From Planctomycetota bacterium (GTDB taxonomy: Bacteria > Planctomycetota > Planctomycetia > Pirellulales > Pirellulaceae): a DNA stretch of 10,372 nucleotides. Under the pieces are notes generated by a model that saw only the letters and a list, made by a program, of their open reading frames with translations, did not search any database and was not told the DNA's origin. Positions 6,929-10,372 of this stretch are shown piece by piece. Made by a program: the position numbers and the translations under genes. Location of the stretch: assembly GCA_019347795.1 (NCBI GenBank), contig JAHWKS010000098.1, forward strand, positions 1-10,372. The letters run 5' to 3'. Each line of letters begins with the position of its first letter. Positions within the stretch are counted from its first letter, which is position 1.

Positions 6929-8666
6929 TACTCCACTCCTCTTCGCCTACCGTTCGTTTGATCTCTTCTTTCAAGTAAGCTTCTATCTCGCGGGCGCTGT
7001 CCAGCGTCAGGGCGTGCCTGGCGGCCGCCTCGCAGTCGGCCACCCTCAAGCGGCTGCACACGCGCTTCATCTCGGGAATCGCCGACGGCGCCACGCTCAC
7101 GTCGCGGATTCCCATTCCAAACAGCAGCATCAAGTAATGTGGTCCTTGGATCTGGCCGCACACGCTCACCGGCGTCTGCGACCGGTGTGCAGCCTGCACC
7201 GCCATCTCCAGCAACCGCAGCACCGCCGGGTCGGCCGGATGATACAGGTCCGCCACCTCATTATTACTCCGGTCTACCGCCAAGGTATACTGTATCAAAT
7301 CGTTCGTGCCAATGCTGATGAAATCGACCTCCTTGAGGAAGCGGTCGATCATAATCACCGCAGAGGGGGTCTCGACCATCATCCCAATAGGGAGCTGCCG
7401 ATTGAAAGCCACTCCCTCGGCCTCCAGCTCATCCATCACCTGATGTACGGCGGCCCGCGCCGCTCGCAGCTCTTCCAGGGTGGAAATCAGCGGGAACATG
7501 ATCTGCACGGCGCCGAAAGCGCTGGCCCGCAGAATGGCCCGAAGCTGGACGCGAAAAAGCTGCGGATTCCGCAGCGAGAGGCGAATCGACCGCACCCCCA
7601 GGAAGGGGTTCCTCTCCTCCACGGCGCCGACGCCCGGCGCCTTATCGGCGCCCAGGTCGAGCGTGCGGATCACCACCGGGAACGAGCCCATCGCCTCGGC
7701 CACGGTGCGGTAGGCCTGGAATTGGTCCTCCTCGGTCGGCTCGGGGATTGACGCGAGGTAGAGGAACTCGGTGCGATACAAGCCGACCCCGTCGGCGCCG
7801 CGCTGGCGGGCCGCTTCCACCTCTTGGGGAAACTCGATATTGGCGTAGATGTGAATCCGCGTCCCGTCGGCCAACTCCGCCGGAGCTTCCCACAGGTCCT
7901 GAAGCTGGACGGCGTAGGCGCCGCGCCGTTTTAGCTCCTGCTCGTAACGAGCAAGCGTTTCTTTATCGGGGCGAAGGATCACCACGCCCTCATGACCGTC
8001 GATGATGACTTTATCCCCGCCGGAAACGTCGGTGAGCAACCGTCCGGCGCCCACCACCGCGGGAATCTCCAAAGCCGAGGCGACGATCGACGTGTGGCCT
8101 CCCATCCCGCCGATTTCCGTGGCGAAGCCGCGAACGAACTGCCGGTCCAACCCCGCGGTCTCGCTGGGCGTGAGGTTGTGCGCCAGCACGATTACCGGCT
8201 GCGTCAGATGGAACACATCCTCCCGCTGCCGCCCGAGCAAGTGCCGCAGCAGCACTTTCTCGATGTCGTAGATGTCATGGGTGCGCTCGGCGAGGTAGCC
8301 GCCGTCGAGCGACTGGAGCACCTGCACGTATCGCCGGAGCGCGCGGCTCACGGCGTATTCGGCCGTGTAGCGCTTCAGGCGGATGAGCTCCTCGACCTCT
8401 CGATGAAGCTGCGGATCCCGCAGCATCTGCTCGTGGGCGGAGAAGATGGCGCCGTATTGATCCCCGAGCTCCCGCGCCACGGCCTCGCGATTGTGCGTCA
8501 TTTCGTCGGCGGAGGAGGCGATAGCGCGGTCCAGCCGGCCGACTTCTTCCTCGCAGGCGGCGCGCGGCGCCAGACGGCGAGGGATGCGATAGCCCTCGCT
8601 GGCGATGATCATCGCCTCGCCAACCGCCAGGCCCGGCGAAGCGGCGATGCCGCGAAGGACGAGCAT
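6915..8666 (-). CDS. ptsI: PTS enzyme I (phosphoenolpyruvate-protein phosphotransferase)
   Basis: Enzyme I takes phosphate from phosphoenolpyruvate onto a histidine and passes it to HPr in the cytoplasm. The product has 583 residues, the normal length, with no N-terminal GAF domain such as PtsP has. The phosphorylated His is H191 in GGMGGHTSI. PEP-site motifs are GLYRTEF (R298), IRTLDLGADK (R334), NPFLGVRSIR, VETPSAV (E432), GTNDLIQY (D456) and DRSN (R466). The catalytic Cys is C503 in SVCGQ. Two spots depart from the usual sequence: GGRTSH is GGMGGH and CGEMAGD is CGQIQGP. All core residues I can place are present, so it is probably active. It is the third PTS gene, 72 bases after HPr. The ATG at 8666 lacks a strong ribosome site. 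The gene ends inside repeat element B. Confidence 0.96.
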   Translation of the reverse strand: MLVLRGIAASPGLAVGEAMIIASEGYRIPRRLAPRAACEEEVGRLDRAIASSADEMTHNREAVARELGDQYGAIFSAHEQMLRDPQLHREVEELIRLKRYTAEYAVSRALRRYVQVLQSLDGGYLAERTHDIYDIEKVLLRHLLGRQREDVFHLTQPVIVLAHNLTPSETAGLDRQFVRGFATEIGGMGGHTSIVASALEIPAVVGAGRLLTDVSGGDKVIIDGHEGVVILRPDKETLARYEQELKRRGAYAVQLQDLWEAPAELADGTRIHIYANIEFPQEVEAARQRGADGVGLYRTEFLYLASIPEPTEEDQFQAYRTVAEAMGSFPVVIRTLDLGADKAPGVGAVEERNPFLGVRSIRLSLRNPQLFRVQLRAILRASAFGAVQIMFPLISTLEELRAARAAVHQVMDELEAEGVAFNRQLPIGMMVETPSAVIMIDRFLKEVDFISIGTNDLIQYTLAVDRSNNEVADLYHPADPAVLRLLEMAVQAAHRSQTPVSVCGQIQGPHYLMLLFGMGIRDVSVAPSAIPEMKRVCSRLRVADCEAAARHALTLDSAREIEAYLKEEIKRTVGEEEWSSGAG

Positions 8667-8702
8667 GAAGACAAGCTATCCGGTTCCGGCGAGAAGTCCG
8701 AG

Positions 8703-8735
8703 CGGGGCAAACGCTCCGTGGCGCCTCTCGCCCCG
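8703..8735 (-). promoter_or_regulatory. Inverted repeat between the HPr and enzyme I genes
   Basis: CGGGGC (8703-8708) and GCCCCG (8730-8735) can pair over six bases around a 21-base loop that itself contains GGCGCC. It lies 3 bases beyond the HPr stop and fills much of the 72-base gap. It may be an mRNA 3' end or processing element. It is short, so chance is possible in GC-rich DNA. Confidence 0.3.
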
Positions 8736-8738
8736 ATC

Positions 8739-9059
8739 TCAATTCTCTCCGTTGTCTCCTTCTTCTTCGGCCATCCGTTTCTCGTTTTCAATCAGCTCGC
8801 GTTCGATCAACTCGGCCAGGGCCGCGATCGCTTCTTCCGCGTCATCGCCGACCGCCTTCAGCGTCAACTCCACGCCTTGCTGCGCGCCGAGGGTGAGAAT
8901 GCCCAGGACGCTCTTGCCGTCTACGCACTCATTTCCCTTGACGATCTCAATCCGCGACTGAAACCGGCTGGCCTGGCGCGCAAACAGATCGGCGGGCCGG
9001 GCGTGCAAGCCCTGCGTGTTGACGACCGTCACGACGCGCGATGCAGTAGGCTCAGGCAT
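8739..9059 (-). CDS. ptsH: HPr, phosphocarrier protein of the PTS
   Basis: HPr carries phosphate from enzyme I to EIIA proteins. The product has 106 residues, some 18 longer than usual because of an acidic C-terminal tail (EKRMAEEEGDNGEN) and a short N-terminal extension. The phospho-His is H19 in TQGLHARPA. The serine that HPr kinase/phosphorylase modifies in Gram-positive and some other bacteria is present as S50 in DGKSVLGILTLGAQ, so this HPr could be regulated in that way. No HPr kinase gene is in the window. The central GVELTLKAVGDDAEEAIAALAELIE matches the last strand and helix of the fold. The ATG at 9059 has GGAG about 11 bases upstream. It sits 69 bases after the EIIA gene. Confidence 0.96.
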   Translation of the reverse strand: MPEPTASRVVTVVNTQGLHARPADLFARQASRFQSRIEIVKGNECVDGKSVLGILTLGAQQGVELTLKAVGDDAEEAIAALAELIERELIENEKRMAEEEGDNGEN

Positions 9060-9080
9060 GTGGGATCAAGCTCCGTCAAC

Positions 9081-9103
9081 CGGCGTTCCCTCGCGAGGCG
9101 CCG
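9081..9103 (-). promoter_or_regulatory. Hairpin between the EIIA and HPr genes
   Basis: The arms CGGCG (9081-9085) and CGCCG (9099-9103) flank a perfect palindrome CCTCGCGAGG (9089-9098), so a two-part stem with a 3-base bulge can form in the 69-base gap. It lies about 22 bases upstream of the HPr start, beside its GGAG. It could tune relative expression of the two genes, but no further evidence is visible. Confidence 0.35.
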
Positions 9104-9128
9104 GGCGTGAGCGAAAGGCGACAGAGCG

Positions 9129-9605
9129 TTAGGAGCCGAACTGGTTGCTATCCGCCTCGTCCAGCAGTTGCCGGACTTCGTCGGCGGTCTTGGCTTGCTT
9201 GAGGAACTTGCAGAACATGCCGTCGCGAAGTTGCCGCGAAATGTTCTCCAAAGCCCTCAAGTGATCGCCGGGACGATCGGGGGGCGACACCAGCAGGAAG
9301 AAAAGCTGCACCCGCTCGCCGTCCAGGCTGTTGAATTCAACCCCGGAAGCGCTGACGGCGACCGTTCCCACCAGCCGATCGACGCTGGGATGCTTCGTGT
9401 GCGGCACGGCCACCCCGCGTCCGATGCCGGTGCTTCCCAGCTCCTCGCGCTTCATGATGGCTTTGATGATGCTCTCCAGGTCGCCCTCCTGCACCTGCCC
9501 GGCCTCGGCCAGCGCGCCGACCATTTCGCGAATGACCGACTCCTTATCGGCCGCATGAAGCTCGGCCCGGATGGAATCCACGTTGATAAAGTCGGCGAAT
9601 TTCAT
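9129..9605 (-). CDS. ptsN: PTS EIIA protein of the PtsN/fructose type
   Basis: The product has 158 residues, a single EIIA domain of the fructose/nitrogen family. The phosphate-accepting histidine is H69 in GIGRGVAVPHTKHP, the family signature. Other family marks are the MKREELGSTGIG lead-in, the FFLLVSPPDRPGDHLRALENISRQLRD segment and the C-terminal FLKQAKTADEVRQLL. The start is ATG at 9605, with AAGGA 7 bases upstream. A TTG seven codons earlier is open in frame but has no such site. In proteobacteria PtsN accepts phosphate from HPr-like NPr and regulates potassium, nitrogen and other responses rather than carrying sugar. With no IIB or IIC gene nearby, the same regulatory role is inferred here. 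It follows hpf after 142 bases that hold repeat element A. Confidence 0.94.
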   Translation of the reverse strand: MKFADFINVDSIRAELHAADKESVIREMVGALAEAGQVQEGDLESIIKAIMKREELGSTGIGRGVAVPHTKHPSVDRLVGTVAVSASGVEFNSLDGERVQLFFLLVSPPDRPGDHLRALENISRQLRDGMFCKFLKQAKTADEVRQLLDEADSNQFGS

Positions 9606-9647
9606 AGTGAAGTCCTTGATCCACAACAGCGGGACGCGCCAAGGGCG

Positions 9648-9735
9648 TGTTGGAGCGTTGGAGTGACGGAGTATTGGGAAATCGATATCGTGAAAACCAC
9701 AGCCATTACTCCATTACTCCAGCACTCCATTACTC
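9648..9735 (-). repeat. Octamer-repeat hairpin element A, between hpf and ptsN
   Basis: On the minus strand, 12 bases after the hpf stop, four tandem 8-base units run GGAGTAAT, GGAGTGCT, GGAGTAAT, GGAGTAAT (9735 down to 9704). After about 23 bases containing the palindrome CGATATCG (9683-9690), the complementary arm follows. Read on the plus strand, that arm is GGAGCGTT, GGAGTGAC, GGAGTATT (9652-9675), preceded by a TGTTGGAG start at 9648. The arms pair imperfectly over roughly 26 bp. The element resembles element B in unit, order and position. No U-tract follows. Confidence 0.75.
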
Positions 9736-9747
9736 CCTCCTCTCCCC

Positions 9748-10092
9748 TCACCCCTCCTCGCCGGGAGCGGGAACCTCGACGTTCTTCGCGCCCACGGCGC
9801 GATGGCCGGTGACTTTTTCTTTGTGCTTGCGGAGCTGTTGCTCCAGCTTGTGCACCACGCTATCGACCGCCGCGATGACGTTCGGCGCCCGGTCCGCCGC
9901 GACGAACTCGCGGGTGCGCTCGGCCGTGACTTGAGCCTCAACGTGCGGCGAATCGGGATGCTCCAAATCGACGGTCACCTCGACTCCCGTGACGCGGCTG
10001 AAGAAGTGGGGCAGCTTGCCCATCTTTTCGGTGATTCGCTCTTGCGTCTCTGCATTCAGTTGCCCATGTCGCGTCGAGATGCTGATCTGCAC
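9748..10092 (-). CDS. hpf: Ribosome hibernation-promoting factor
   Basis: HPF binds the decoding site of idle 30S subunits and silences ribosomes in stationary phase. The start is GTG at 10092: AAGGAG lies 8 bases upstream and the product then begins MQISISTRHGQLN, as HPF proteins do. A TTG 16 codons earlier is open but less likely. The product has 114 residues, so this is the short form without the C-terminal dimerisation domain of long HPF. The beta-alpha fold is visible: ISISTRHGQL, the helix TQERITEKMGKLPHF, strands VEVTVDLE and VEAQVTAE, then the helix IAAVDSVVHKLEQQLRKHKEK that carries the basic rRNA-binding face. A tail of 20 residues ending APGEEG has no known role. It heads the ptsN-ptsH-ptsI series, like hpf upstream of ptsN in proteobacteria, but no rpoN is visible. 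Confidence 0.94.
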   Translation of the reverse strand: MQISISTRHGQLNAETQERITEKMGKLPHFFSRVTGVEVTVDLEHPDSPHVEAQVTAERTREFVAADRAPNVIAAVDSVVHKLEQQLRKHKEKVTGHRAVGAKNVEVPAPGEEG

Positions 10093-10124
10093 GAAGGTTT
10101 CTCCTTGCTGGATGGGGACCTGGT

Positions 10125-10153
10125 ATTCTAGGTGTCCCAAAAGCGGGGAGCAA
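10125..10153 (-). promoter_or_regulatory. hpf: Proximal promoter candidate for hpf
   Basis: TTGCTC (10153-10148) and TAGAAT (10130-10125) are separated by 17 bases on the minus strand. The -10 matches five of six sigma-70 bases and the -35 only three. Transcription would start near 10118, giving a leader of about 25 bases with the AAGGAG ribosome site at 10106-10101. Confidence 0.5.
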
Positions 10154-10203
10154 TCGGCGTCGCCGCGAGCGGACGCGGCGCCGGCCGGTCGTCACAAACG
10201 GCA

Positions 10204-10232
10204 ATTCTATCCCCTTTCCCCGCGGCGAGTAA
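10204..10232 (-). promoter_or_regulatory. hpf: Distal promoter candidate for hpf
   Basis: TTACTC (10232-10227) and TAGAAT (10209-10204) are again separated by 17 bases. The -10 is identical to that of the proximal candidate and the -35 differs by one base. The two lie 79 bases apart, so hpf may have tandem promoters. Confidence 0.4.
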
Positions 10233-10359
10233 GGGGAAGTCCCGTAGGTCCCGGCGGACTCGACGGGAACTGATCCGTCGGACCAACTCCGTCGCCGGCG
10301 CCGTTGACGGACCAACGCAAATCGGCGACTCCACGTCCCGTCCGGCGGCCTGTCCGGCC

Positions 10360-10372
10360 AGATCGGAAGAGC
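10360..10372. other. Illumina TruSeq adapter remnant at the contig end
   Basis: The final 13 bases, AGATCGGAAGAGC, are identical to the common start of the Illumina TruSeq adapters. Their position exactly at the end of the sequence points to untrimmed adapter, so the right window edge is a contig end and bases from 10360 onward should not be treated as genomic. The stretch from 10233 to 10359 holds no supported gene. Confidence 0.85.

Noticed and set aside
7992..9110. Plus-strand open frame (372 codons) spanning parts of ptsI and ptsH
   Set aside because: It runs antisense across two well-supported genes and their gap, and has no family features.
9703..9734. CRISPR-like or simple microsatellite reading of the CCATTACT repeats
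   Set aside because: The units are adjacent with no spacers, and a complementary set lies on the other side of a palindrome, so a hairpin element fits better.
10093..10140. TTG-initiated extension of hpf by 16 residues
   Set aside because: The extension overlaps the proximal promoter and the strong AAGGAG site, and HPF proteins start at the MQISI-type strand.
10233..10359. tRNA or small RNA gene at the right end
   Set aside because: Short inverted repeats such as GACGG/CCGTC are present, but no cloverleaf, T-loop or terminator could be assembled.

Overview
The window reads as the end of a contig from a GC-rich bacterium, most likely a planctomycete. The strongest hints are the RNase E/G protein, whose N-terminus (MKKEMLINV, then an S1 domain with a long arginine/glycine-rich insert) is of a type I associate with planctomycetes, and the phosphotransferase (PTS) cluster without sugar permeases. 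This assignment is inference from family resemblance, not from a search. Every supported gene lies on the minus strand, so transcription runs from high to low coordinates. The last 13 bases (10360-10372) are identical to the start of the Illumina TruSeq adapter and are probably not genomic.

In the order of transcription: (1) 10093-10359 is a leader region with two similar promoter candidates. (2) 9748-10092 is the ribosome hibernation factor hpf. It is followed by a PTS phosphorelay, EIIA(Ntr)-like (9129-9605), HPr (8739-9059) and enzyme I (6915-8666), with no IIB, IIC or HPr kinase gene in view. This echoes the hpf-ptsN-HPr neighbourhood of proteobacteria and suggests a regulatory rather than a sugar-importing PTS. 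(3) 6138-6779 is a DUF2344/TIGR03936 radical-SAM-associated protein, followed by an RNase E/G gene (4287-5963). This pairing is known from other phyla. (4) 3604-4212 is a ParD/ParE-type toxin-antitoxin pair with its own good promoter. (5) 2051-3529 is a membrane protein that joins a DUF6985-like N-terminal domain, about six membrane helices and a C-terminal zinc ribbon. (6) 617-1972 is an uncharacterised protein whose two halves look like glyoxalase/VOC folds. (7) 1-299 is the N-terminal part of a small zinc-ribbon protein cut by the window edge.

The least expected signal is in the gaps. Just after the stop codons of hpf and of ptsI lie two related long hairpins built from an 8-base unit of the form GGAGTRNT, repeated in opposite orientations around a short central palindrome. 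The other gaps of the hpf-PTS-rne stretch also hold inverted repeats, including two stacked hairpins in front of the RNase gene. None has a U-tract, so they look more like RNA-processing or stability elements, or a dispersed repeat family, than ordinary terminators. Taken together, the left-to-right layout is accessory or hypothetical genes (1-3529), a toxin-antitoxin pair (3604-4212), then a translation, RNA-decay and PTS-signalling block (4287-10092).
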